64,000 nucleotides of DNA from Prinia subflava (GCF_021018805.1 NC_086266.1:6014001-6078000); one strand, 5' to 3'; shown: positions 28,619 through 41,155, numbered from the stretch's first letter. The notes: generated from the letters alone by a model not told the origin. Numbers and translations are program-made.

Positions 28619-28965
28619 GTGACACGTGGCCACAGGCTGGAGACAGAAATCGTGACTTGAGTCCTCCTGATCATGAGACAAACAGCCTGTTCTGTTGTTT
28701 GGAACCTTCTTATATAGTGGGTTCAAAACTCCCAGTCCAGACAACTGATTGGTCTGGGTGTTAATACTGCCAGCTCCCTGGGTTAGTGACACATCTGCTT
28801 TTAGGGCTGGAAGGGATTGGTTGAGGTCTCTGTTTGAGTTTAAATCCATCCTGTGATTGTTCACCCAGGGACTTGTTTATCAAACTAGGAGAGCCAAATT
28901 GAGTTTCTTATTAAAGCCAGATTTATCTGCCCAGCTACAGACTAGCTGCACTGTGACAGTCTGTC

Positions 28966-29085
28966 CTCTCCAGGCCAAACCTGGGTGCTGCTCTTCTTCA
29001 AAAAGGTATTTGTAAAAAGGCTGTGCTCTCCAGGCCAAACTTGGGTGCTGCTCCTCCCCATATAGGCATTTATCAAAACTTCATT
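28966..29085. repeat. 60 bp repeat, tandem pair
   Basis: Two units start CTCTCCAGGCCAAAC at 28966 and 29026 and continue with TGGGTGCTGCTC and a GTATTTGTAAAA / GCATTTATCAAA tail. Confidence 0.88.
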
Positions 29086-31249
29086 CAGTTCTCTAAGAAA
29101 CACACACCAGAGAAAAGGCAGCATAGCTGAGTGATGGGAGAAAAAGAGTAAGAAATCAGAAATTAATCTCTCGCTTCCCTTTACATCAGGGTCTCCAGGA
29201 CCTCTCCAGTGAAAAGCACTTTTTTGGTTTCCCTGTGCTGGGAAGAAAGCCATGCTTTGCTGGTATCTAATTAGGAAAGGGATTGTGTGAGTGAGCAGGT
29301 AGCTCAGGAGCAGATCTTTTGTGAGCAGAGCTAATTTCCTTCGTGCAAAGAGAAATGTGGGGCTTAGGCTGAATTATCAAATGAATTATACCAACAGATC
29401 ACTTTCCTTTGCAGTGATTTAATTATCAAAGATTTTGCAAATGAAGGGAGGGACAGGGCATTTCCTGAGGGAAATGTCAGCTTGCCAGCTGCATCCCTCA
29501 CCTGGCTCTGTCAGGCCAAGGTTATTAAGGGAAGGTGACATGGTGCAATCATTTGTGATGGAATTCTTCTGTACATCTGCACTCCCTTCAGCTCTTTCCA
29601 GCAGACAAGCATGTTCCCTGTGCAAGGAGCTCACCCTTTTTCTCAGATGAATTATCCCAAGCACCTCAGACACTTCAGCATTTCTTGTCAGGCTCATAAA
29701 GCAAATCTTACCTCAGCTGGTAATGAACCTGATGTGCTGTGACAGCCACAAGCAGGGCAACAAAGAGAATCCTCACATGTCAGCAGATCTGAGCAAGACC
29801 TCAATCTCCACCACCAGAAAGAACAAGAAAGTGTCTCTGAAAGTGACAGTCATGATTTCCTCACACAGCAACGTGTGAATGCAGAGACTGATGTGCCAGG
29901 TTCTATTAACACAGGATTCCTTTGAAAAGGGTTATTCTTTTGTGGTCTGATATCGTGCTTTCCTGGGACAGAGAACAGGAAAGGATTCCAGACTGTCAAA
30001 TTTTCTTTTACAAAGTGTTCTCCTGCCTACAGGAAATATTGGATGGAAGAAGGTAGCTTCTATACCACAGGTCATGCACTGCAAAGTGTCTGTGTATTTT
30101 ACACAATATGGAGGTACTTCGTAGAGTTATAGGCACTGAAAATTAAATACCTCAACATGTGAAAGGGCAAGAGGCATTTTATGAGTAGAAAAAGTAGTGG
30201 TACAAATCTTCCTTCTTCTTGAAAGGAGATCAGCTGGTCCAGGAAGATTCTGAGATTTAAATTCCCTTTAGAAGACTTATATTTAAATCAGCAGAGCTGA
30301 TTACACTGCAGGGTGTTGTAAAGTTCTTCCTTCAGTGACTGGACTTTACTGATCCCCAGTGGAATTGAAGCTGCATCTCACAGTTGTCTGTATGATTAAT
30401 TCAGCTCTTTGCATTAAACCAGGAGGGCTCTCCTGCAGTCTGGTGGGGTCCACACGTAGAAGTTCCTACAGAGTGGTGTGAAAATCTCACAGCTGATGGT
30501 TCTGACTCTGCTCCAGGCTCATGGCCATGGAGATCTCCTAGTTCTGCAGCAGTGGCCCTCAGAGGTCAATTCTCTTACATTCCCATCCCATTTTAATGCA
30601 TATATTTATTCCCAGTAAATCTTTGCAGGGCTGACCTCTGCTGAGAGCCCCAGAACATCACACACAGGCTCTGCACGCTCCTGTGACAGCTGAAGGATGA
30701 CACCAGCAGTTCAGCACATTGTTCCTGCACTTGCTACTCTTTCTCTTTATTATTTTGAGCCTGTCATCAGAAGCAGAGCTGAAGCAGGAAGAAATGTTGA
30801 CAATAGATTGTATGCAGAAGCAGATAATGTGCCTTGTCCTCCCCGTGGCACAGGAGTAAAATCCTTGGAAATGGGAACAGGGATTTTGCTGGCATTAGTG
30901 GGTAAGACAGAAAGCTCCTCTCCCTTCCACAAGTGGAAACAGAATATTTGAAAGATTTACAGCACTAGCACTGAATAGTCACTGACTCAAACCTGATATT
31001 TCCTAAAGCCATTGCCAGAGAAGGGTTGAATGCCTTTACAATTCCAGTGGGAGTCACGTGTGGAGAGCAGACCTGGCCCAGGGTGTGGATACAGCCAGAG
31101 CTGGCCCATCATTTCTTCTAAGTGCGGCTAACGAGCAATTTGCAAATTCCCATGTGAAGCTATTTTGAGAATGATAAGTTCCTTCAACACAACAATCTAT
31201 TCTGAGGGTGAAAAACAAATGTACCTGTAATAACAAGGGATCTGTCCCA

Positions 31250-31468
31250 TGAGAATCAGTAAAGAAAATATGTAAATAATCCAAGAATAGATAGATTTGA
31301 TGGACAAGTAAAATACCTTTTACTAATGAATAGAATAATTAGCAAGAAAGCTATTAACCAATTAGAAGTTGCCCTTGAGGTTTGTAAAAACTGTATAAAA
31401 GACAGCATGTGGCCATAATAAACTTAATACCATGTCACTTTGTGTTTTGTGACCATCTCTACAACGAC
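31250..31468 (+). mobile_element. LTR-like fragment (left end uncertain)
   Basis: The right half has the order expected of an LTR: TGTATAAAAGACAGC (TATA box at about 31393), then CCATAATAAACTTAATACC (polyadenylation signal), then a T-rich stretch and an end in CTACAACGACA. It does not match family A or B in this window. No partner LTR or viral gene was seen. Confidence 0.5.
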
Positions 31469-31557
31469 ACCAGGATGTTTAAATGCCCCTTATTCTGGGC
31501 ACGTGGAGCTGCTGTTTAAATACCAACAGCCCATCTTCAGCCACAGCCTGGCAGCCC

Positions 31558-31948
31558 CAGCCAGAGAATGACTAAATCCTGGAAACTGAGACCACAGGGA
31601 ATGTTCCTGTGTCCATGAACTTGAGGGCTCCTCATGGTAACCAGTGAGTTCTGCCTCCTCTAATCTGAGTCATCCAGTTCTAGTCTGACCTGCTTTACAC
31701 ACAGAATTATTGTTACCACTTCTTCTCACATCATGTTGGTCTCTACACTCATTCAGCTTCTGTTCCTTAAAGGGGAGTGGACAAAATCTAAATCTACTTA
31801 TCCAAAGAGATGTGCTCAATGGGATAATTGGTAGATTGAAAAGCAAAAATCTTTGGGGTTGCCTGGAGCTATTGAATTATTTCTGGCTCATTTCTGGAGA
31901 AGATGCAGTTAATGTTGCAGCTTTCAATAGTCTGAATAGTTGATTGCT
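31558..31948 (+). repeat. 391 bp dispersed repeat, copy 1
   Basis: It runs from CAGCCAGAGAATGACT to GAATAGTTGATTGCT and matches 40764-41155 in the same orientation with only two substitutions near the left end and one single-base indel. Neither copy has LTR-type or inverted ends that I can see. A 77-codon frame in copy 1 (31710-31943) is broken by the indel in copy 2 and resembles no known protein. Confidence 0.95.
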
Positions 31949-34139
31949 GTCCCTTTGCAGTGTCCCCCTGCAGCAAGGGACATCTCAGGTGGCCCCTGCT
32001 GCCCAGCAGGGAGGACAAGGAGCCCCCTCTCCCCTGCAGAGCTGGAATCCCCTGATTGCAGCACAAGATCCACACAGCACAATGCTCAGAGCTTGGAGCT
32101 GCAGAGGTGTGGGGTTGTAGAAGTTGGGATTTGCTGCAAATTCAGTCTGGAGCACGGATAAATCCCAGCAGGGAGAACCCAGCGAGGTTGTGTAGAGCAA
32201 GGCACAGTGGAAGGGCCAAGGGGCCATGTGGTGAATCCTTCTGGGTAGAGATCCTTGTCCAAATTGAAAACAGGTCTTCATCTATGATAAGTGAGGCAAT
32301 AAAGCAGCATTTGTTGTTAATAGGCTAAAAATAAAAAGAGAGGTCAGTCTTCTGCTCAAAAGGAGGGGTTGCTCAATAAGCTTTTTGTGCAGTGTTTTCA
32401 CAGAACAGTTTCTTCACAGACAGCTTGGTCCTGGAGACAGAGGGGAAATGTATTTTGTGGCACATGGGCTGGAAGGGGGACCAAAACTGGCTATTAATAA
32501 CCAGGCACATCAGTTTAGCAGAACCACACAGGGATGTTCATTCTTTTCTTCACCAAAACTGAACAAGAATGAAGTGGAACTGGCCAGTGAGCTTGTTCTG
32601 CTGCTGACCCAGAGGCTGGGGAAGAGGGAACTTGTGACTGTGATTAGACAAAGGCATCAAATGGAAACATCCCCTGGCTTTAGTAGAAATGTACAGGAAT
32701 TGCTGCCACAGCTCAGACTGAGGGGCTGTCTGGGCTGACATCCTGTCTCCACTCTCACATGGGAACAGCACAAGTTAAAAATTGGTGTATAAAGAAGCCC
32801 CATGTAAAACAAAATGGGAACTCAGACCCTGTGCAGTTGTATTCTTCATCCTGCCTGCTCTCCTCTCCAGCACTCCCCAAGCACCAGCTGGGCTCCCCAT
32901 GAACCAGAAAGGATTTCAGGATTTGTTTGAGTGATTGAACTCTCTGCCCATTCCCATGCGGCAGAATGGAGTGGGAGATCATTTCACAGGGCAGCCCATG
33001 GGCTCAGTGTGAGTGAGTGGCAGATATTGGGGTACAAATGCTTTGGGGTGGGAGCCAGAGCTGTGCTGAGGGAGCCATGGCAAGAGAGGGATCCCTGCTG
33101 TTGAGAAGGGATCACAGAGAAACACCTCAATGGCTTTTGCATCGCTTGTAAGGTTATTTTTTTTAAGCCTAAACTACCATAACTCTTTCAGTACAACTGG
33201 GAGCAGCTCAGGATTCCTGTGCTGTGCTCTCCTGTACAGAACAGAGGATTTCCTCAAAACTGCAGTGGAAATGGGTGGCAGAGCAGAGATGGCAGCATTT
33301 GCATCTATCACTGTTTTTCACTTTTCTGCTGTGAAGATTTCAACCATGTTTCCTCCAGACAGGTTTAGAAAGAGTTCATCCAGTCTTGCATGGAAATGCT
33401 GATATCTGAAATGTTAAAGTGTGTGGGTGGGCAGAGCTCTCTCAGCTGCATATTCTGTAAATGAGAGCCCAGAAAAGAGATTTTCTTCCCTAAGACTGGA
33501 ATTAAAACAAACAAACCAAGGAAACAAAAATTGGTGTAATGGGGTCATCACAAAATTGTTTTCCTTTCAGTATAAACCATCACGATTATTATTTAATGAT
33601 GGTAATTGAAGAAATTGAAGAACTCAATATAGGCAGAAGCCCATCTGTTAACTGTGAATCATGCAAATAATGTGGCATCAGAGGCTTCAGAGAAGGGTTT
33701 AACTGTTTTGCAGCTCACATTCCCCATGCTCCAGCCACCCTGCTCTCAGCTTCACGGCCTGGCTGCGAGGATTTGGTCACAGTCCAGGAATCATCTCTTC
33801 ATATTTTAAAGATTTGCCTCGTGGGTCCCTTGGCAGTAGGGAGCTGGTCAACATCTGAGTCCACGAGCACTGGGCTCAGACCAAAATGCCATCCCTGCTG
33901 AACAGGGAACTCCAGATAGGGAGGGATCTGCTCAGGAATTATTGATCCATACTGTGGCCACAAGTGCTGCCTGGCAAGCTCAGGTGGTGCCTTTGTTTAA
34001 CATTTTAACATGTGTGACCTCATCTGAGATCTCCCTCACTCACCTGGGCTGGGAGAAGCACCTTGCAGGGAATCACACCTACATTAACCCTACCAAGCTG
34101 TTCCTGCAGGCAGAAACCCAGGAGGAGCCCACAGGAGTC
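31949..34139. other. Intergenic sequence without a recognised gene
   Basis: Unique-looking sequence with scattered short open frames, none recognisable. No repeat or RNA gene could be supported. Confidence 0.55.
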
Positions 34140-34683
34140 TGCTGGAACTCTGGAGGCTGAGAATTTCAGGCTTCCTGTTCTCAAAGGCACTGACCCTCAA
34201 GCAAGCACCACATTTGACTTGAGGCCGTGGGACAGGCTTCCAAAATTGAGTGATGGCACCGGGGTTGTGGATCTGGAGGTTGAATAGTATTGTGTGATCT
34301 CACAGGGTGAAAAACTTAGATTTTAGTATCTAGTAATACATGTGGGGCAAGGTGGAGGAATTTGGGCATTGTCTGGGTCCTTCTTCTTCACCTTCTTCTT
34401 CATGGATTTGGGTGGTTTTCTGCAACTGGTTAATAAAAGTCAGCATTGTGGACTTCAAGTTTTTGGTTATTGGGTTTAAAGTAAAAATAATTTAGGTGGC
34501 ATTTCACAATTGGATGGATTGTCCTTGAAAAGATCTTCTAGAGATAGAGAGGAACTCCATTTTACCTCATTTCTCTACCTTGATAGTTAGAGCTCAGACT
34601 TGTGAGGCTGTACAGATAAGAATTAATAAACACAGATTTGGAACACAAACTGTGGCTCCTGTGTATTAATGTCAGCTCTAACA
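34140..34683 (+). mobile_element. Solo LTR, family B, copy 1
   Basis: About 544 bases homologous to 38589-39151 over the whole length. It starts TGCTGGAACTCTGGAGGCTG (a decayed TGTTAGGATC) and ends GCTCTAACA, the complement of TGTTAG. Shared landmarks are GGCACTGACCCTCAAGCA, TTTGACTTGAGGCC, TGTGATCTCACAGGGTGAAA, a TTCTTCTTC run, and AGATAAGAATTAATAAA near the 3' end. No viral gene is attached. Confidence 0.82.
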
Positions 34684-35127
34684 CAAGGAAAAGAAGACAC
34701 AAAGTCAACAGGAGTCCCAGGGCTCTCTGCACACTGCTCTGGGTGGGCTGGGGGGGCTGTGGGGACATGTCCAGTGTCCCACGAGTGGCCACGGACTGGC
34801 ACCAAGGACACGGAGGGAAATGCTGCCCACAGCCAGAGCATGCAGGGGGGAAGCGAGCTGGGAACACAAAATGGATTTCCAGGCTCCATCCAGAATGCCC
34901 AGAGGAATGCAGACAGCACAAAACAAGCAAATCTCACACATTTACACCCCTCAGGTGTTGGTTTGGTGCTGAGGCCCATGCCAAGTGTCCCCCGGGGCAC
35001 CAGCCCTGCCCTGCAGATGGGAAAGAGAAAATTCCATGAGTGACCCAACAAACGCTGCCTTGTCCTCATGGACCATTTGTCCATCATGCAGGGACACGAC
35101 CTCATCCCCTGGAGACCAGCCTGCTTC

Positions 35128-35193
35128 GATCTGCACCACAAACAGGCTTGTAGGACACACAAAAAAGCTGTTTTGGTAGATTTTGGACCAGGG
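35128..35193 (+). repeat. ~66 bp inverted repeat, left arm
   Basis: The core reads GATCTGCACCACAAACAGGC, then TTGTAGGACAC, then TGTTTTGGTAGATTTTGG. Its reverse complement recurs at 36386-36454 with about ten differences. The 1.2 kb between the arms has no recognised gene. Confidence 0.8.
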
Positions 35194-36385
35194 ACCACAG
35201 CAAGGCACAGGAGCTGTGTTTAGTGGTGACACCATGCCCTGGTGAGCTCTGGGACAGGCTGGGCTGGCAGGGTGAAAAGCAAAAGCCCATTTGCAGTGAC
35301 TGAAGCACAGTGGCTCACTGTCATCTCTCAGGTCATACCTTAGCACCTGGCCAGCCAAAACCAAAGCATCAGCACAACTCAAAGTTTCTCCAGACCTGCA
35401 CGAAGCTCCTGGGTCTAGAATTTGTGCTGAACTCCCTTAAAAATCAGCACTGCTGCAGGAGAAATAATAATATTCCAGACTACGGGCTGGTGAGCACAAG
35501 GTCTGTTTAAAGTTCAATCCCTGCCTCATTTTTCAATATATTTTTGCCAAAGCCCACGTGATCCATGTGGGAGCTTGATGGAGGGTGGCTGACATGAACT
35601 TGTGGTTTGGGTCCTGGTAGGATCTGCTTCCCAAATAACCCCTGCTTGCTCCAAGGGATGTTCACAGGACCCTGTTCATGCCAGCTGACCCCACCTGAGC
35701 CAGCCCTCACTGCCAGTCCCTTCTGCAAGGGGTGTTAATGCCATTTTGGGGACGTGCAATGCCTTCTCCACAAGCTCAGTCACAAAAATGAAGCTCAGGG
35801 CTGTTCCAGACAGAATCCTGTGCAGAACAATGTAGCCCTTCACTGACAAATGTAAATCAAATTAGAAATGCTCCTAAAAATTAGCAGCCATATCAGACAA
35901 CACCGAATTTCTCCAGTCATCCGTGGGAGACTAAGTTTCTATAAATAAACTGAAGCATTGCCATGATGAAGATCCAAACAAAGCCAAATTGTCAAAACAG
36001 CCCCCAGAGCCTTTCAAAGCAACAAAACTCCCTCAGTCCAAACTCAGGAGCATTTTCAGCCCCAGTGCTGGACAAAAGGAGATTATGTGGGACTGCACAG
36101 AGGGAAAGGCCCTGGTGCTGGGTACACATGACCACTGCATTTGCGTAGCACTTCGGGGGGAGGGACCAATAATTTTTCCTTTTTTTATGAAAAAGAAACA
36201 AGACAGAAAGAAGTCAGTGCATTTGGTTGGGGCCTAAGCAAGGAACAAGCCTGAGGCAACTGTCTTTGCTTTCAAGGTTGCCACCCCTCGGACTCTGGTG
36301 CTTCTCCCTCAAAGCTGGTGGTGGCTGGAGCCATTTCACACAAGCCTGAATATTTATTATAATTTAAATTCCATCCATTAGAGAC

Positions 36386-36454
36386 CCCTGACCCAAAATC
36401 TACCAAAACATGCCTTTTTACGTGTCCTACAAGCCTGTTTGTGGTACAGATCAA
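36386..36454 (-). repeat. ~69 bp inverted repeat, right arm
   Basis: Reverse complement of the arm at 35128-35193 (CAAAATCTACCAAAACA, GTCCTACAAGCCTGTTTG). The arms could be ends of a degraded DNA transposon or two independent insertions of one short element. Confidence 0.8.
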
Positions 36455-38588
36455 AACATACTAGAACAAAAATATATTTACAACAGATGCCAGTCTGCCA
36501 GGACAAACAGCTACCCCTTGCTTCAGCATCTCTCCATTCACTTGCTACTGCAAGGAATTTTTAAAGACCCAAAATATGCATTTACTGTGTTCATAGGATT
36601 CATGAGTCAGGATAACACAAGAATCCCTACAGGAACACACAGATCATGCTCACTAACAATCATTCAGAGACCTTTTTCACTTCTTAAATCCAAATTTCAC
36701 TCTAAGACTGGTGGGGAACATTATGAGAAAGATGTGTGAAGTGACCTGATTAAAAGCTTGAGACACAGTCCAAATAGTGCAAAGGGAAGGGTCCAACAAG
36801 CTCCCTGGGGGTTTGCCCCCAAATTCCCAAAGGCTGTTAAAAAATATACATTCACTGGGGTCATATCTCTGCTTATCTCCAAGAGAATTTGTACACCTTC
36901 ATTTGATGTAACACAAATTTGTCACTGATTGTCCCAAAAATTTACATACTTCTCAACAATTCAGGAATTCAGCAATCATTCAGTCAAGTATTCATCAGCC
37001 TCAGCTGGTATAAATTGTGGCAGCATTTAAAATTCATCTGTCATTATTATACCCTGCTACAAAGCAAACAAGAAATCCAAGTGCACCCACCCAGCAAGCA
37101 GCAGCTTGGTCCTACAAAAGGGAGAGATAATTTACTGCAAAATCAACAAAGGGGAATAAAAGCTGAGCAGAGAAGCTGGATGGCATGGACAGAGAGAGAG
37201 CCTTTCATTTCAGCACTGCTCATTAGCATTATATAGCAGGCAAGGATGCAAGGTTTCAACATATCTGTCTCTTCTGGGTCTCATAAATTCAACCAGCAAC
37301 ATAATTCCTGCTTAAACAGAGCTCTCACTTGTTTCTCCTTAAATACAAGGACGTGTATTATATATTATATTATACCAAAGTTCTGGGGGTGCTGTCAGGT
37401 GGTTTGTTGGTGAAGCGGCAATCGTAGCAATTCCAGGGGAAAATACACAGTCTTCCTCCTGCTTTATCACTGTCCTTTCATTCCAATGTGCCTGGCAGGG
37501 AATGGTGGCCTAGACTGCAATATTTGGGACAGCATTTGATATTGCAACAAAAGAAATATGAAATAAAATCAGCAGTCAAAGCCACCTTTTACGTCTTGGT
37601 TTAGAGAGAGTTTATCCCTGCACAGAAGCATGGAGGAATTGGGGGTTTTTTAAAGGACAATGTTTTATTTATCTGAAGAGTGCTGCATTGCAATAATACA
37701 CTGTGCTTGTGAACTCCGGGGACTGAAGGGCCTTTAGAGAGATGGATTTATAAAGCTGCTCTGCACCCCAGGAGGATGAAAGAGCTGTGCAGCTCTGGCT
37801 TTCATTACCCTTTGGCCCCTCTGCTCAGGCTGTGGCCATGAGGAGCCAGAGAGGGAAAGCTATTCCAGGAGACAGTTTGGAGATGAAATGTCTCAATTTT
37901 GTCACACAGAAAGCTGCAGAGAGAGAGAACTGACTCGTCTTTCCCAAACCCCTGTGTGGGACCTGCTTTTCAGAGGGAAAGCTTGTTTCCAGTGCCCCAA
38001 ACTGGCCATGGAAGAGAATCTGGGAAGCTCCACAATTCCAGAGGTCAGTGTGGGGCTGTGGGTCAGGTTCAGCCCACGAAGGGCTCCAGCCCTTGCTGGG
38101 ACACAGGGACACAGGGACATGAAATCCAGCTGCACAGGCTCAGTGCTCCGAGCTGCCAGCTGCAGCTACTCCAACCCTGTGTGCTGTCACCTCAAGCTGG
38201 TGACACCTTGGGGACAGCTGCCATGCATCCCAAACTGGCATCAGTGACAAAACATCCCCACTCTGTCAGCCTGGGAGGGTGGAGAAGTGCAGCTCAAAAG
38301 GTGTGGCAATCAGAGAGATCCTGGTTTGGTTCTTACCCAGCCCTGGTTCCTTCTGCCTCATTTCTGTGGCATCTTCTCTGTAAATTTGTGCTTCACACAT
38401 TGGTAAATTGGCAAAAATCAGTTTTGCCCACAGCACTGCAGAGTCGGGGTTATGTTTATTCTTGCAGTTTCAAACTACTCAGGGGAGGCAGGACCTGTAA
38501 ATTCAGCACAGCCCCTCCCAAAGCACCAAACAGCAGGCACAGGGACAAAAATGCACCAAGGCTCCACTGCCAGAGAGCAGCGCTTGGG
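36455..38588. other. Intergenic sequence without a recognised gene
   Basis: No repeat, RNA gene or coding exon could be supported. A 231-codon plus-strand frame at 37899-38594 has irregular composition and no family resemblance, and I treat it as chance. Confidence 0.55.
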
Positions 38589-39151
38589 TGTTAGGATCTT
38601 GGAGGCTGAAAATTTGAGTTTTTCTGTGTTAAAGGGCACTGACCCTCAAGCAGGTACTGTATTTGACTTGAGGCCTTGGAACAGGCTTCTGAAATTCAGT
38701 GATAGCACTGGGGGTGTGAGTGTGCAGCTTGAATGGTGGTGTGTGATCTCACAGGGTGAAAAACTTAGATTTAAGATTTCAGTATATATAGTAGTGTATA
38801 TAGAGCAAGATGGAAGATTTGGGGAGTTGACTAAATTCTTCTTCTTTACTTTCTTCTTCCTTCTTCTTCATGGTTTTGGGTGTTTTTTTTTTTTTTAATC
38901 AAGTGAAAGGGTCTGCATTGCAGCCCCTAAGTAACCAATTACTGTGTTAAAAGTATAAATAATATAGGTGTCATCTGATTATTGGGTAATTATCACTTGA
39001 AAAACCTTGGAAAGAGTCAGAGGCACCTCCATTTCCTACTTTGTTAGCTAGAACTCACAACTTGTGAGACTGTACTGTAGATAAGAATTAATAAATATCT
39101 GAGTCCACACACGGAAAGTGCATCTCTCGTGCATTAATCCTGGCTCTAACA
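38589..39151 (+). mobile_element. Solo LTR, family B, copy 2
   Basis: It starts TGTTAGGATCTTGGAGGCTG and ends GGCTCTAACA, giving TGTTAG/CTAACA inverted ends over 563 bases. It carries the same landmarks as 34140-34683, plus a longer TTCTTC microsatellite and a T run at 38882-38898. The polyadenylation signal lies in AAGAATTAATAAATATC. It ends about 250 bases before the CpG-rich probable SERTM2 first exon, so it could act on that promoter. Confidence 0.85.
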
Positions 39152-39271
39152 CCAAGAAGAAACAATGAGAATCCTCACCCCTGGGGACTTTCCTGAGGGT
39201 CTCAGCTGAAAGGTGACATTTGTCAGGGCTCCAGACATGAACCCAGCTGGGAGCCCTCCCCAGGAGGCACA

Positions 39272-39320
39272 AAACAACAACAACAACAACAACAATAAAT
39301 AATAATAATAATAATAAAAT
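39272..39320. repeat. (CAA)n/(TAA)n trinucleotide microsatellite
   Basis: About six CAA units are followed by about seven AAT/TAA units. Length-variable repeats of this kind just upstream of the CpG-rich exon may be polymorphic. Confidence 0.93.
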
Positions 39321-39399
39321 ATTTCCAGGGTTCCAAGCCCTTTGCACCCCCCAGAAAACGCGAGGACCTGCCCAGCCGCCCTCCAGGCTCAGCCCTCCC

Positions 39400-39822
39400 T
39401 CCTCCATCACCGGCAGCGCAGCCTGGCAAGCACGAAAGAGTTAAGCCGAGCCTCGCACAAACTTTGCGCTGAGCTGAGCTCAGAGCCTGCCTCCCTCCCT
39501 CCCTGGCAGCCGGAGCTGTGCTCGCCCAGCCTGTTGCTGCCTCCACCCGAGCCGGGCGCTGCCGCTCCCCGTGCCCCGCTCCGGCGGGGATGCTGCTCCG
39601 GAGGAACCCCAGGGAGAGCCGTCCCTGCCCGGGAGATCAATAGCAGAGGAGGAAAAGTGCACTTGGCTGAAAGGACACTGCCCGGACTGCGGAGATAAGA
39701 CAGCAAATCCCTTCTGCACGGAGCGCGCTGCCCGCGGGAGATGTTCCCGGGGAATCACCGCCCAGCTCGGGGTGTGAAGGGACTCCTGTGCCTCATCCCA
39801 GCGCTGCTGCCCCCAAAGAAAG
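39400..39822 (+). promoter_or_regulatory. SERTM2: CpG-rich probable promoter and non-coding first exon of the SERTM2-like gene
   Basis: Sequence turns GC- and CpG-rich here (GCCGGGCGCTGCCGCTCC, CTCCGGCGGGGATGC), unlike the AT-rich flanks. It ends in a clean plus-strand donor, CCCAAAGAAAG|GTAACCG, with GT at 39823-39824. The next strong plus-strand acceptor is at 42847, 0.6 kb before the SERTM2 ATG. A 5' non-coding exon at 39.5-39.8 kb joined to the coding exon is the simplest reading. The transcription start is not visible and there is no TATA box. A 118-codon open frame through it (39342-39698) is probably incidental. Confidence 0.5.
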
Positions 39823-40763
39823 GTAACCGGGCTTTATTCTCCTTTCCCTGGGCACCAACACAGCCGGCACTTCACACATGTTCAGCACGAGAATAAAATA
39901 TCCTCTCTTCCCTGAGAGAGGAGACACCCTCACCCCCTGCCTCCCTTCTCCTCTCAGACCTCCCTGGATCCCAGGGTGGAATTTGATCGCTCGCATTTGC
40001 CAGACATGGGTGGAATTTGTGGTTTTGACGTTTTCTTTGCCTTCCTTCAGCGCTGATATTTTTCTGTCAAGGTGACCTAGGCAGAGCACACCTGGTGCTG
40101 TGTGCTCAGCCCCAAACCCTCCTTTATTTCCCAGCCGGATGGGTGCACTTGAAGAAGATACACAATTAATTGTTCAGTTTTGTCCCACTTACCTGTTTGT
40201 GAGCGCCAGAGTGGGAGCAGAAGCAAAGGGGAACTCAGGAAAGTTCCTGCACTTTGAGAGCTGCTGTGCTGGCAAGTGATGCTCACACTCAACACGGGAG
40301 TAGAGGGAGGCAGGTGGGCAAGACAAAAACATTTACTGCATCTGCAGGATCAGTTTGTACTGTCTGTGTGCACTGTTGGGGGGAAAATCTTCCTTTCTGC
40401 TCCCCTGTGAGCCCCAAATGTGCAGAGAAGAGCAATGCAGGCTTCATAAATGCTCCCCAGAACTGCAGCTCACCCTGATAGCTGCAGTGGGAGGCTGGAA
40501 ATGTCAGTGCCCATGAAGCTGTGGCTGATGAATTTCCTGGCTCAGCGAAACACTCTGGGAAAAAAATCCTTCTCCTGTTGTGTATGAAGGCTTCTGTTTT
40601 CATTACAGATTTTTATTAAATGAAATGTGTTGGGTTTGGGTTTGGTTTTTTTAAAATCCCTGATTAAAAAAAGCCACAAACTGATAAAAAAACCCCAAGC
40701 GTCTGCTTGGAATCAATCTGCACCCACTGAGCAGCAGTGATCATTCAGAATTGGAGCATTGTT

Positions 40764-41155
40764 CAGCCAGAGAATGGCTGAATCCTGGAAACTGAGACCA
40801 CAGGGAATGTTCCTGTGTCCATGAACTTGAGGGCTCCTCATGGTAACCAGTGAGTTCTGCCTCCTCTAATCTGAGTCATCCAGTTCTAGTCTGACCTGCT
40901 TTACACACAGAATTATTGTTACCACTTCTTCTCACATCATGTTGGTCTCTACACTCATTCAGCTTCTGTTCCTTAAAGGGGAGTGGACAAAATCTAAATC
41001 TACTTAATCCAAAGAGATGTGCTCAATGGGATAATTGGTAGATTGAAAAGCAAAAATCTTTGGGGTTGCCTGGAGCTATTGAATTATTTCTGGCTCATTT
41101 CTGGAGAAGATGCAGTTAATGTTGCAGCTTTCAATAGTCTGAATAGTTGATTGCT
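40764..41155 (+). repeat. 391 bp dispersed repeat, copy 2
   Basis: It matches 31558-31948 with two substitutions and one inserted A (CTTAATCCAAAG against CTTATCCAAAG). It would lie in the first intron of the SERTM2-like gene if that gene model is right. Confidence 0.95.

Larger units (their letters stand above)
26621..31220. other. Intergenic sequence without a recognised gene
   Basis: It holds a CR1 fragment (27128-27192) and the 60 bp repeat family (28559-29085). Remaining sequence is unique-looking. No tRNA, rRNA or coding exon could be supported. Confidence 0.55.

Noticed and set aside
29751..29930. Open stretch on the plus strand without an ATG, reading QQRESSHVSRSEQD and onward for about 60 codons
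   Set aside because: Length is within chance for this much sequence, there is no start, and I recognise no family. The candidate acceptor before it is weak.
31710..31943. 77-codon frame inside the 391 bp repeat
   Set aside because: The near-identical second copy breaks the frame by a one-base insertion and nothing resembles it.
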